Shown here: positions 42,562 to 51,736 of the stretch, piece after piece
Layout of the letters: the number at the start of each line of letters is the position of its first letter
Numbering within the stretch: position 1 is the first letter of the stretch
DNA from: G965237725 sp965237725
GTDB taxonomy: Bacteria > Pseudomonadota > Gammaproteobacteria > Arenicellales > Poriferihabitantaceae
Length of the DNA: 64,000 nt
Assembly (NCBI GenBank): GCA_965237725.1
Contig: OZ250151.1
Coordinates: 4,092,001-4,156,000 of the forward strand
Direction of reading: 5' to 3'
Position numbers and translations under genes: made by a program
The notes under the pieces: model-generated
Told to the model about the DNA's origin: nothing
Database searches by the model: none
Seen by the model: only the letters and a program-made list of their open reading frames with translations

Positions 42562-45500
42562 ATGATTGAAACTTGCACTCTTCCTCGATTCACTGATACC
42601 GAAGCCGCCACCGCGGCAAAAATCCTTTACAACGTTGAAGGAAAGATCGAACGCCTGGATGGCGAACGAGACCTGAATTTTAAAATACACTGCACCGAAA
42701 AAATTGTGGTTTTTAAAATTGCGAATCAGGAAGAATCGGCTTCAATGCTCGAATGTCAGGCCGAGATTTTTCGATTATTAAATGACCATAGCGCCATATC
42801 GACTTCGCCAGAAAATATCGAGTCCGTTAGCGGTAATGTTGTCGAGTCTTTAGAGTCCATCGCTGGACTGAAACATTATTGTCGGGCGGTGACTTATTTG
42901 CAGGGCAAAATATTCGCAACAGTAAATCCCCATACCCCTGAATTACTGGAAAGCCTGGGTGGAACCGTCGGGGGTATTGATGCTGTGCTGAAGGATTATC
43001 ATCACAACGCTATCCAAAGGCCTTTGCTGTGGAATATGTGCCAGGCTGAAGAAACATTAAATCGGCTTAAGATTTTAATCGAGGACCAGGAAAAATTAGA
43101 TCTGATCAGTTATTTCCAGCAATGTTTTAAAGATAATGTTCTACCGATTCAGAAACAATTACGTTTTGGCACCATACATAATGACGCAAATGATAATAAC
43201 GTCATTGTAAATAGTGATGGGCCATGGAGTCAGATGGTCACAGGCGTTATCGATTATGGCGATTTGGTTCAATCCTGGGTGGTTGTTGACGTTGCGGTGG
43301 CAGCAGCCTATGCCTTGCTCCATAAATCACATCCTTTGGATGCAGCCGCTTCAGTTGTAAAAGGTTATCACCGGGCTTTTCCATTAACCGAAATAGAGAT
43401 CAATGTAATTTATGACCTGATCTGTATGCGATTGTGTATGAGTGTTTGTATTTGTGCTTACCAAAAATCCCAACAACCCGATAACAAATATCTATCTATA
43501 AGCGAACAACCGGCATGGAATGCCTTAACTCAGCTTCGAAAAATTTCTTCTGATTTTGCGCATTTTTTATTTCGAGATGCATGTGGTTTAGAGCCGGTAC
43601 CTAATAAAAATATTATTGTTAAATGGTTGGAGAATAATCAAAAACAGTTTTCATCGATTATGGATGATGATCTCTCCAAAGCGCCACTGTTGGTAATCGA
43701 TACCAGTGTTTCCAGTCCGGCAATGGCAAATCCGGCAACCCCATTCAATCCCGCCAAAGAAACCAAAAAATTATTCCGGGCAATTGAAGACACCAACAGT
43801 ATTGCCGGAATCGGCAAATATGATGAATACAGAATATTGTATACCTCGGAAGATTTCGCCGATGTAACTACTCATCTCAGAACATTGCACCTGGGTATTG
43901 ATATTTTCAAACCTGCCGGGGAATCGGTGTATGCTGCATTAGCTGGAAAGGTTTTTGCACGAACCAACAATCCCGCGCCACAGGATTACGGTGGTTTAAT
44001 CATTCTGGAGCATATAATCGAACAGGGTGCCGATTCACAAGGGATTAAGTTCTATACCTTATACGGCCACCTGAATCCTGAATCAATTGCCAACCTAAAT
44101 TTTGGTGATTTGATACTACCAGGGCAAAAGCTGGGGGAATTGGGCAACATTCATGAAAACGGGTTTTGGCCACCTCACGTACATTTTGAAATTATTACCA
44201 ATTTACTAGGGGAGACCGAAACGTTTTTTGGTGTCGGTTCCCATGCCCACCGCAATGTCTGGCTAAGTTTGTGTCCGGATCCTAATATTGTTTTGGGAAT
44301 TCCCGAATCCGTAATTGGGTCGGGGAATAAAAACCCCAAAATCGCTTCAGATTATCTTGCATCCATCAGGGCCACTACTCTTGGGCCTTCCCTTAGCCTG
44401 TCCTATCGAGATCCGATACACATGGTCAGGGGGAGTATGCAATATCTGTTCGACAGTACCGGCCAAAAGTATCTCGATGCCGTGAACAATGTTCCTCATG
44501 TGGGCCATTGTCATCCCTATGTGGTCCAGGCCCAGCAAAATCAGGCGGGTGTGTTAAATACCAATACGCGATATTTGTATGATGTCATACAGGACTATGC
44601 CGCGAGATTGCTGGAAAAATTTCCGGATCCGCTCAATGTCTGCTTCTTTGTAAACAGCGGGAGCGAGGCAAATGATCTGGCAATGCGTATGGCAATAAAT
44701 TTTACCGGACGAAATGATTTTGTCATTCTTGATCACGCCTACCATGGCAATTTATCCAGTTTAATTGATATCAGTCCGTACAAACACAATGGCCCAGGAG
44801 GTGATGGTGGTCCCCCTCATATCCACACCGCCATGATGCCGGATGGCTATCGAAATTCTAATACTGATGCATCCATCGATCACTGGCTGGATTCGGTGAT
44901 CCAACAGTTGAATAATGCCGAACGACGATCTGGCGCCGCCGGATTTATCGCCGAATCCGTTCTTGGCTGTGGTGGTCAAATTGTCTTACCAGATAGTTAT
45001 CTGGAACAAGTTTATAAGCGCGTGCGGGAATTTGGTGGATTGTGTATTGCCGATGAAGTTCAGGTGGGTTTTGGACGTGTAGGAAGTCATTTCTGGGCAT
45101 TCGAAACCCAGGGTGTTGTACCTGACATCGTCACCCTGGGTAAACCTATGGGCAATGGCCATCCCCTGGCTGCGGTTGTGACCACTAGAGAAATCGCCGA
45201 CGCATTTAATAACGGCATGGAATATTTTAATACCTTTGGTGGAAACCCGATTTCCTGTGCAATCGGAAACGCTGTGCTGGAAGTAATTGAAAATGAAAAC
45301 TTGCAACAAAATGCCAGGGTTGTAGGGGAAGAATTTTTAAAGCGATTAACTGACCTAGAGAAAATTCACCCGATTATCGGAAACGTTCGCGGCCTGGGAT
45401 TATTTCTTGGGGTCGAATTGGTGTTGGACCGCGTATCCAAAAACCCTGCTGGGCCCCAGGCGGCCTATATTGCCGAACGCATGAAACAGGCGGGCATACT

Positions 45501-45639
45501 GATCAGTACCGATGGTCCCTACCATAATGTATTAAAGATAAAGCCACCACTATGTTTTAATCTTGATAATGTAAATCAGTTTATAGATACGGTTTCGAAA
45601 CTACTTGGAGAAGATTTTGCTCAGCCCACAACCCCCTGA
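42562..45639 (+). CDS. Three-domain protein: APH-type kinase, M23 peptidase fold, class-III aminotransferase fold
   Basis: This is a 1025-residue fusion. Residues 1-340 are an aminoglycoside-phosphotransferase-like kinase with HNDANDNN (about 206) and IDYGD. Residues 410-575 are an M23/LytM-like domain with HLGIDIF (about 443) and HVHFEI (about 539). Residues 590-1020 are a class-III aminotransferase fold with ADEVQVGFGRVG and the PLP lysine in LGKPMGNGHP (about 860). Human hydroxylysine kinase and the phosphohydroxylysine/phosphoethanolamine phospho-lyases are separate relatives of the first and third parts. The likely chemistry is phosphorylation of an amino alcohol then PLP-driven phosphate elimination. 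The substrate and the M23 role are unknown. Confidence 0.88.
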   Translation: MIETCTLPRFTDTEAATAAKILYNVEGKIERLDGERDLNFKIHCTEKIVVFKIANQEESASMLECQAEIFRLLNDHSAISTSPENIESVSGNVVESLESIAGLKHYCRAVTYLQGKIFATVNPHTPELLESLGGTVGGIDAVLKDYHHNAIQRPLLWNMCQAEETLNRLKILIEDQEKLDLISYFQQCFKDNVLPIQKQLRFGTIHNDANDNNVIVNSDGPWSQMVTGVIDYGDLVQSWVVVDVAVAAAYALLHKSHPLDAAASVVKGYHRAFPLTEIEINVIYDLICMRLCMSVCICAYQKSQQPDNKYLSISEQPAWNALTQLRKISSDFAHFLFRDACGLEPVPNKNIIVKWLENNQKQFSSIMDDDLSKAPLLVIDTSVSSPAMANPATPFNPAKETKKLFRAIEDTNSIAGIGKYDEYRILYTSEDFADVTTHLRTLHLGIDIFKPAGESVYAALAGKVFARTNNPAPQDYGGLIILEHIIEQGADSQGIKFYTLYGHLNPESIANLNFGDLILPGQKLGELGNIHENGFWPPHVHFEIITNLLGETETFFGVGSHAHRNVWLSLCPDPNIVLGIPESVIGSGNKNPKIASDYLASIRATTLGPSLSLSYRDPIHMVRGSMQYLFDSTGQKYLDAVNNVPHVGHCHPYVVQAQQNQAGVLNTNTRYLYDVIQDYAARLLEKFPDPLNVCFFVNSGSEANDLAMRMAINFTGRNDFVILDHAYHGNLSSLIDISPYKHNGPGGDGGPPHIHTAMMPDGYRNSNTDASIDHWLDSVIQQLNNAERRSGAAGFIAESVLGCGGQIVLPDSYLEQVYKRVREFGGLCIADEVQVGFGRVGSHFWAFETQGVVPDIVTLGKPMGNGHPLAAVVTTREIADAFNNGMEYFNTFGGNPISCAIGNAVLEVIENENLQQNARVVGEEFLKRLTDLEKIHPIIGNVRGLGLFLGVELVLDRVSKNPAGPQAAYIAERMKQAGILISTDGPYHNVLKIKPPLCFNLDNVNQFIDTVSKLLGEDFAQPTTP

Positions 45640-46354
45640 TAAATCAAATCTGGTTATTGTCACCGGAGGCTCCAGGGGACTGGGTCATGCATTGGTCGAG
45701 TTGTATGAGAAGAATGATTGGTCAGTGAAATCCCTTTCACGAACAGGATCTTCTGAGAATTCGGTTCAGTGTGATCTAAGTGATTTACATAACGCCGCAG
45801 GCACTTTAAATGAATTATTTAATCAGCTATCCACTGTGGGCTGGGAAAAGGTGGTGCTGATAAATAACGTTGCGACCTTAGGTCCAATTGGCAAAATTCA
45901 TCAGAAAAACGAGCAGGATTGGATTAACAACATCAATACCAATTTTTCGGCCAACGTGCTGGTTACAGGCCTGTTCCTGAAATATTTCGAATCACATGGT
46001 TGTGCCAAATTTATAGCCAGCATTTCTTCGGGGGCGGCACGGAAACCCTATTTTGGCTGGTCTTTGTATTGTGCTGCTAAAGCTGCGCTTGAAAGCTTCA
46101 GCAATTGTATTGCCCTGGAACAATCAAAAATTCCCAATGGTGCAAAAGCATTTGTGATTAACCCAGGAATTATCGACACCCAAATGCAGGAAAGTATTCG
46201 CAAAACAGATCATGCAGATTTTCCCGATGTTGAACGTTTTATCGGCTATAGGGATGAAGGCGAATTGGCCAGTGCTGAATTCATCGCCGCCGAGGTTTAT
46301 AAACTTATCGAGTCTTCTGTTGAAAACGGAGGCTTGTACCAAATTCAGGAATAA
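45617..46354 (+). CDS. SDR-family oxidoreductase, sepiapterin-reductase-like
   Basis: This 245-residue short-chain dehydrogenase has the NAD(P) loop VTGGSRGLGHALVE, a Ser in FIASISSGAARKP, and Tyr-Lys in YCAAKAALESF. NPGIIDTQMQ is typical of the sepiapterin/benzil reductase subgroup. An Arg after strand 2 (SLSRTGSS) suggests NADPH. It overlaps the end of the three-domain gene. TTG at 45617 is chosen as start because GGAG lies 6 bases upstream, although TTG at 45605 is also in frame. It probably reduces the carbonyl product of the preceding phospho-lyase (inference). Confidence 0.82.
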   Translation: MLSPQPPDKSNLVIVTGGSRGLGHALVELYEKNDWSVKSLSRTGSSENSVQCDLSDLHNAAGTLNELFNQLSTVGWEKVVLINNVATLGPIGKIHQKNEQDWINNINTNFSANVLVTGLFLKYFESHGCAKFIASISSGAARKPYFGWSLYCAAKAALESFSNCIALEQSKIPNGAKAFVINPGIIDTQMQESIRKTDHADFPDVERFIGYRDEGELASAEFIAAEVYKLIESSVENGGLYQIQE

Positions 46355-46393
46355 TATCGTCAATTACGAACAATTTGGTAATGGGTCTGGGGC

Positions 46394-48583
46394 TTAATGT
46401 TTTTGCCTGGGGGGTAAGCCGGTATGCTGAGTCAATATTGATCCTTTCCCTGGCTTAATCGACTTATTGTTAGACAGAATGTAGCTGTTTTTCTTTCGTG
46501 GGCTGTTGTATTTATCCGACCCAGCGGGTTGATAAGCTGGAATCAGGTGATGTTTACCATTTCCAATGAGATCTTCTCTCCCCATGTTTTTCAAGGCTTC
46601 TCTTAGCATCGGCCAGTTATTTGGATCATGGTATCTTAAAAATCCCTTATGCAATCTACGGTGAATTTCACCTTTGGGGGTGCTGACTTTCTCGCTATCT
46701 CGCGTGATCTTTTTTAGTGGATTTTTTTCCGTATGGTACATTGTGGTTGCGGTTGCCATGGGTGACGGATAAAAATTTTGTACCTGATCCGCTTTAAACC
46801 CATTACTTTTAAGCCATATGGCAAGATTCACCATATCTTCATCCGTAGTCCCTGGGTGGGCGGCTATAAAATAGGGTATGAGATATTGTTTCTTTCCGGC
46901 TTTTTTAGAAAATTTTTCGAACAGCGATTTAAAACGATCATAGCTCCCCATTCCCGGCTTCATCATTTTTGACAACGGGCCTGATTCGGTATGCTCGGGG
47001 GCAATTTTCAGATATCCGCCGACATGGTGAGTTACCAGTTCTTCAACGTATTCTGGAGATTCCATTGCCAGGTCGTATCTTAAACCCGAACTGATAAGAA
47101 CTTTTTTTACCCCTTTCAATTTTCGAGCACGGCGATAGAGCCCAATCAACGCAGAATGATCGGTATTCAGGTTTTCACAAATACCAGGATAAACGCAGGA
47201 GGGCAGACGACATGCGGATTCAATTTGTCGGGACTTACAGGCGATGCGATACATATTCGCAGTGGGGCCGCCGAGATCGGATATGACTCCAGTAAAGCCC
47301 GGAACCTTGTCACGAATCTCTTCGATTTCCCGAACAATGGAATCTTCAGATCGATTTTGGATAATCCGGCCTTCGTGTTCGGTAATGGAACAAAACGTAC
47401 ACCCACCAAAACAGCCGCGCATGATATTCACAGAGAATCGAATCATTTCATAAGCTGGAATTTTCTTGTCCGCATAAGCCGGATGGGGAACCCTTGCATA
47501 TTCCATTCCAAAAACAAAATCCATTTCTTCCGTTGTTAGGGGTATGGGAGGTGGGTTAATCCAGATTTTCTGACCGCCCTGATTTTGTACCAAGGCCCGG
47601 GCATTACCAGGATTGGTTTCCTGATGGAGTATCCGATTGGCATGGGCATATAAAACGGGGTCTCGGGTTACATCGTTAAACGAAGGAAGGCGAATGACGG
47701 TTTTTAATCGGCTTGATAATTTTTCTAAAACACGTTCCTGTTTATTATTAAAATCAACTTTGATACTGACTGATTTTTCTGATTTCTGGTTTTGATCGCA
47801 GCTTTCCTGATCAATGATCGCATAGGGATTTATCCGCTTTTCCAGTCGACCGGGTTTGTCCACATTGGTGGAATCCATGACTTGCCAGTCGTCGGGAATA
47901 TCTTTGATATTAAACGCAGTACCACGGATGTTGGTTAAATTACTGATATCCTCTCCCCTGGATAATTGATGTGCAATTTCACAGATGGCGCGTTCTCCAT
48001 TGCCGTATATCAACATATCTGCCTTTGCGTCAGCCAGAATGGATCTGCGTACTTTGTCCTGCCAGTAATCATAGTGGGCGATTCTGCGCAACGATGCTTC
48101 GATGCCGCCTATTAGAATAGGCGTATCTTTGAAGGCTTCACGGCAGCGCTGGGCATATACGATCGAACAGCGGTCCGGGCGCTTTCCGCCGATGTCATCG
48201 GGAGAATAGGCGTCGTCCGATCGAATTTTTCGATCCGCAGTATAACGGTTGATCATGGAATCCATATTCCCCGCGGTTACACCGAAAAACAAATTTGGTT
48301 TGCCTAGAACCTTGAAAGGCTCCGCACTATCCCATTGGGGTTGATCGATGATGCCTACGCGGAATCCCTGGGCTTCCAGCAGTCTGCCGATGATGGCCAT
48401 GCCAAAGCTGGGGTGATCGACATAGGCATCGCCAGTGACGATGATGATGTCACAACTGTCCCATCCCAATTCCGTCATCTCCGCCATGCTTACCGGCAAA
48501 AAAGGCGCTTTCCCAAAACACTCCGCCCAGTACAGTGGGTACTGGTTCAAGGGTCTGGGTTGGTTGGATAGTGTGATATGCAT
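46394..48583 (-). CDS. ygiQ: YgiQ-family radical SAM protein
   Basis: The 729-residue protein matches the YgiQ family (UPF0313). The [4Fe-4S] cysteines are in MRGCFGGCTFCSITEHEGR. A cobalamin-like N-terminal domain precedes it (IIIVTGDAYVDHPSFG, LIGGIEASLRRIAHYDYW), and the C-terminal region contains YLIPYFIAAHPGTTDEDMV and QVQNFYPSPMATATTMYH. Family members are widespread but the reaction is not established. It is convergent with the SDR gene with only 39 bp between and forms a single-gene unit. The low-complexity basic tail (residues 690-729) is likely disordered. Confidence 0.93.
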   Translation of the reverse strand: MHITLSNQPRPLNQYPLYWAECFGKAPFLPVSMAEMTELGWDSCDIIIVTGDAYVDHPSFGMAIIGRLLEAQGFRVGIIDQPQWDSAEPFKVLGKPNLFFGVTAGNMDSMINRYTADRKIRSDDAYSPDDIGGKRPDRCSIVYAQRCREAFKDTPILIGGIEASLRRIAHYDYWQDKVRRSILADAKADMLIYGNGERAICEIAHQLSRGEDISNLTNIRGTAFNIKDIPDDWQVMDSTNVDKPGRLEKRINPYAIIDQESCDQNQKSEKSVSIKVDFNNKQERVLEKLSSRLKTVIRLPSFNDVTRDPVLYAHANRILHQETNPGNARALVQNQGGQKIWINPPPIPLTTEEMDFVFGMEYARVPHPAYADKKIPAYEMIRFSVNIMRGCFGGCTFCSITEHEGRIIQNRSEDSIVREIEEIRDKVPGFTGVISDLGGPTANMYRIACKSRQIESACRLPSCVYPGICENLNTDHSALIGLYRRARKLKGVKKVLISSGLRYDLAMESPEYVEELVTHHVGGYLKIAPEHTESGPLSKMMKPGMGSYDRFKSLFEKFSKKAGKKQYLIPYFIAAHPGTTDEDMVNLAIWLKSNGFKADQVQNFYPSPMATATTMYHTEKNPLKKITRDSEKVSTPKGEIHRRLHKGFLRYHDPNNWPMLREALKNMGREDLIGNGKHHLIPAYQPAGSDKYNSPRKKNSYILSNNKSIKPGKGSILTQHTGLPPRQKH

Positions 48584-48847
48584 TAGAGCTTCCCGGAAGG
48601 AATGCCGATTCTACCTAATTGCGAGAGGTTGTAGTAATAATGTGTAAATACTGGAACTCAATCTATCAAATCAGATAGCAGTTATGAGTTCTCAATAGTA
48701 GTCATTTGCTGTGATAATTCGGTGAGTTGCTTTATATTCAATACTGACACTCGAGCAAATGTCATTTTGGCATAAATTTGCAGAGATCTGATTCGCTCGA
48801 TTATGTATAGACTATACTGGTTGCCTATCTAACTATGGAGAAGGACA

Positions 48848-49366
48848 TTGACGAAGGTTATGAAAGGGTCGAATTGGCGAGTGGCTTCTACACTGGCAAT
48901 TTGCTTTTTTGTAGCCTCGCAGGGTATATCTCGCGCGGACCACTTAGCTCTCTCTCAATGCTATCAATATTTCCTATGCGTGCTTGGCGAGGAAAGTGCT
49001 TTGAACAGGTGCTATGACAATAAGTATCTCAAAAATATCGGACAAGGTCGTACCATGTGCATGAAAATAGAGCAGCACGAATGTAAGGTAAATGCCGGTA
49101 TCCAGGGAACCGGAAAGAAACTGACGGTCACACGTCCATTAAATTGGTACGAAAGGCCTACCATTTTGGATAAGGAAGCCCAACCCAACTCGGGCGGCGA
49201 TCAAGATATTCGCATCTACAACTATGCCGGTTGGAATCATTGTCCGTATACATATCAAGGGTTACAGGATTTTTGGTGCGATCCACAACAGCTACGATAT
49301 CCACCAATGCCCTGGTGTGACGTATTGCCAATCTACAACATATCGCTACCGGACCCGTCTGGCTGA
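48848..49366 (+). CDS. Cysteine-rich secreted protein of unknown function
   Basis: I do not recognise this 172-residue protein. A signal peptide is clear (RVASTLAICFFVASQGISRA, cleavage near residue 30). The mature part has eight cysteines, including SQCYQYFLC, NRCYDN, RTMCMKIEQHEC, HCPYTYQGLQDFWC and MPWCDV, which could form four disulfides in the periplasm or outside. The first half resembles a helical disulfide-rich module; the second is aromatic and proline-rich. The TTG start at 48848 has GGAG 7 bases upstream; the ATG four codons later has poor spacing. It has no linked neighbour. Confidence 0.65.
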   Translation: MTKVMKGSNWRVASTLAICFFVASQGISRADHLALSQCYQYFLCVLGEESALNRCYDNKYLKNIGQGRTMCMKIEQHECKVNAGIQGTGKKLTVTRPLNWYERPTILDKEAQPNSGGDQDIRIYNYAGWNHCPYTYQGLQDFWCDPQQLRYPPMPWCDVLPIYNISLPDPSG

Positions 49367-49665
49367 ACTCTTTGTTGTTGCATTGTCACAGTCAGAACAT
49401 TCCGGGACAGATCGCAATTAATCAGAATTGAATAGTTTGCCGGCCCGAAATGAAGGAAAAATTGCAAACAATCTGTAAATATTTAAAGTTAGTCTAAACT
49501 CTTTCACTACATTTGTAATTACTATTAATTGTGGTCTGTCCGGATTTATCGACAATGCCATCGTGAAGGTGAGCCTCTGAATATTTTCGTCCCCAGTTCT
49601 TCTTGCTTGATTGGAAAATTGCAGTGTTCCAACGGTTGGTACGGCGCGTTGTGCAACTCGTCAAT
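49367..49665. other. Intergenic region without recognised features
   Basis: There are about 300 bp of AT-rich sequence after the cysteine-rich protein. I see no gene, clear terminator or repeat before the MITE begins at 49670. Confidence 0.5.
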
Positions 49666-49669
49666 CTAG

Positions 49670-49829
49670 GGAACCTCTGATTAAAACATGAATAGTCAAT
49701 TTGAGTTCAAAACAATCAATTTCTGCGTTGCAAAACTTCGCAATAGCCGTGCTATTACGTGCGTTTCGCGCCTTGAACTTGATTATTTTGAATCACAACT
49801 TGATCTGCCCAGTTTTAATCAGAGGCTCC
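49670..49829. mobile_element. MITE with terminal inverted repeats and CTAG duplication
   Basis: The ends GGAACCTCTGATTAAAAC and GTTTTAATCAGAGGCTCC are inverted copies with one mismatch. Both are flanked by CTAG (49666-49669 and 49830-49833), a target-site duplication of the YTAR kind used by IS5-group elements. The 160-bp interior is itself an imperfect long palindrome and has no transposase. The stop codon of the PhnD-like gene (TAG on the minus strand) lies inside the right CTAG, but it would exist without the insertion, so the protein is not truncated. Confidence 0.8.
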
Positions 49830-50639
49830 CTAGGCTAATTGAGGGTAGCCATTTTGAGCGGCCTTTAATTCCAGCTCTAGAGTGTAATCATAGTCCGACG
49901 GATCTGCAGCATCAAAGGAGATGACGCTCATAAAATTTCGATTTTCTTCAGAGATATTTTCGTAACTTGTGTTAATAGCATCCCTTACCGTCGCGGCATC
50001 AATATCCCTGCTCTTTGAAATAATAAAGGGTAGCCCTGCAGTGAGTTCAGATTGCCCAATAACTTTTAATGCATCTTTATCGATGATATTTTGTTCAATG
50101 GCAAACTTGTAAGTAACTGCATCGATTGCGGCGAGGTCGGCTTCACCTGACGCAACTTTTTTCATACTTTCCAGATGGGAGTTGCTCACCAGCACACGAT
50201 TGAAAAATGGCTCGCCATTGGCTAACTTGCTTATTTCGTAACGCAACACATTCATCCCGCTATTGGAATCGGTATTGTTAATTACCGCAGTGGAATTTTT
50301 AAACTCAGCAGTACTGGTTTTGGTTGAGTCAGATCGGGTTACGAACCAGCTTGAGTAATTTGTACCTTCGCAACCATCAATAGAAAATCTTGCTACACAA
50401 ACTGGAATATGTGTTTCATGCCATTTCTTAATAAACGGATAGCCACAGGTCTGACCGATGAATAAATCGGCTTGACCGAGGATGTTGGTGTCATCGTCAT
50501 ACCAGAATTTAAATGGGGAATTAAATGGGGATGGCAGGTATTGGTGAATTTGACCAAAAATTTCAGCCCATGCCTGCTGCATGGGTTGAGTGAATGAATA
50601 CATTCCGCAGCTTATGGTCATGTTTCGCGTATCAACCAT
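49830..50639 (-). CDS. PhnD-like periplasmic-binding-fold protein without signal peptide
   Basis: This 269-residue protein of the phosphate/phosphonate-binding (PhnD) type has QADLFIGQTCGYPFIKK, FKNSTAVINNTDSNSGMNVLRY, HLESMKKVASGEADLAAIDAVTY and GLPFIISKSRD, which follow the fold of that family. No signal peptide is visible, and the protein begins MVDTRNMTISCGMYSF, unlike secreted transporters. It may act in the cytoplasm as a sensor or enzyme-like protein. No permease or ATPase is near it. It is the second gene after the desaturase (11 bp apart), so the two likely form one unit. Confidence 0.72.
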   Translation of the reverse strand: MVDTRNMTISCGMYSFTQPMQQAWAEIFGQIHQYLPSPFNSPFKFWYDDDTNILGQADLFIGQTCGYPFIKKWHETHIPVCVARFSIDGCEGTNYSSWFVTRSDSTKTSTAEFKNSTAVINNTDSNSGMNVLRYEISKLANGEPFFNRVLVSNSHLESMKKVASGEADLAAIDAVTYKFAIEQNIIDKDALKVIGQSELTAGLPFIISKSRDIDAATVRDAINTSYENISEENRNFMSVISFDAADPSDYDYTLELELKAAQNGYPQLA

Positions 50640-50650
50640 GGGCGCCTATC

Positions 50651-51583
50651 TCAGTCTTTCTCGTAAAATGGGTGAACGGGTGAATGCACGGGTCTGATCA
50701 GGTATTTTAGCCAGCGCCAATAGCCGTCGTACTGGAACCCACTATTTTCATCCAGGTATTTTTGCCGGTTATCGAAGTATTCCTTTTTTAGCAAATGCCA
50801 GGGCATGCTCGGGTTCGCGTGATGGGTATAGTGATAGTTGTTATGCAGGAAGAGCAATCGGAACAGGAGACTAGATTCCTGGATCACAGATCGCGCATTG
50901 GTTTCGAATACCGGTTGATGTTCGTAAAATGAACGCAGCTGAATGATAGATAGGGAAAAATAGCCCATCAAAATGTAAAGCAAGGCCGGAATGTTGAATA
51001 TTTCCTGGGCCGCATAAACAATCAAAATAGTCAGAGTGTAGTGAATCACCCACATTGCCTTACGGGTGAATTTGGCATGTAAAACATCCCGAATCGCCCA
51101 TTTTACTAACGCAATGAAACTGGTTCCCGGACCCAATAACAGACGCCCCAAAAGGGTCATGTTTACCCAGGCAATAATTCGAAGAACACGATTTTTCGAT
51201 TCCCAGTTTGAGCGGGTATGGAAAAAGCTTTCCGGGTCGACGCCGGGGTAAGTTATAAACTGGTTGTTATGATGCTGAAGATGAGTTTCTTTGAATATTG
51301 TATAAGGATAAATCAACCCCAAAGGTAAATAGCCAATTAAATTATTTATAGTCTGATTTGATGTCGGATGCCCGTGAATAATTTCATGGGCCAGGGAGCT
51401 ATGCAGGGTCAGTATTAGGGTCAAAATTGGCACTGCAATTAGCAAATTCAAATCCTGGAAGTGGACGAGCATCCAGCCCCAGCTGCCATAAACCACAATA
51501 ATAACCATCCAGGTTGGCCATTCATTGGCAATGGAATTTGATTTACCTGGCAGTTTTGCGGATTTGTCAGTGGGTTCTGTCAT
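50651..51583 (-). CDS. Membrane fatty acid desaturase-family protein
   Basis: The protein has the three histidine boxes of membrane di-iron desaturases: HEIIHGHP near residue 73, HLQHH near 111, and HNNYHYTHH near 242. Hydrophobic segments (WMVIIVVYGSWGWMLVHF, LLIAVPILTLILTLH, and two later) place it in the inner membrane. Possible substrates are fatty acyl chains or small hydrophobic molecules; related enzymes hydroxylate or desaturate. The ATG at 51583 is chosen over a GTG 16 codons earlier. It is divergent from the second MttB gene across about 150 bp and coupled to the PhnD-like gene. Confidence 0.85.
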   Translation of the reverse strand: MTEPTDKSAKLPGKSNSIANEWPTWMVIIVVYGSWGWMLVHFQDLNLLIAVPILTLILTLHSSLAHEIIHGHPTSNQTINNLIGYLPLGLIYPYTIFKETHLQHHNNQFITYPGVDPESFFHTRSNWESKNRVLRIIAWVNMTLLGRLLLGPGTSFIALVKWAIRDVLHAKFTRKAMWVIHYTLTILIVYAAQEIFNIPALLYILMGYFSLSIIQLRSFYEHQPVFETNARSVIQESSLLFRLLFLHNNYHYTHHANPSMPWHLLKKEYFDNRQKYLDENSGFQYDGYWRWLKYLIRPVHSPVHPFYEKD

Positions 51584-51736
51584 TACTGTTTCATAGTTGA
51601 AAATTCGGCCTTGACCTGAACTACTGATCACACGGTCCGGCTTTGCATTTTGAGCGCTCTATATACCCATATATTTGTATGCAAAACAAGTAATTTTAAT
51701 TATATTCGGTGCACATTTACCTTTTCAATTACCAGT

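Noticed and set aside
42562..45639. A frameshift artefact joining three separate genes
   Set aside because: The frame is continuous with full linkers, each domain is complete, and no internal start with a ribosome binding site is evident.
51650..51736. 29-residue N-terminal extension of MttB paralogue 2
   Set aside because: It is hydrophobic and unlike relatives, and the ATG at 51737 begins the basic N-terminus shared in character with paralogue 1.
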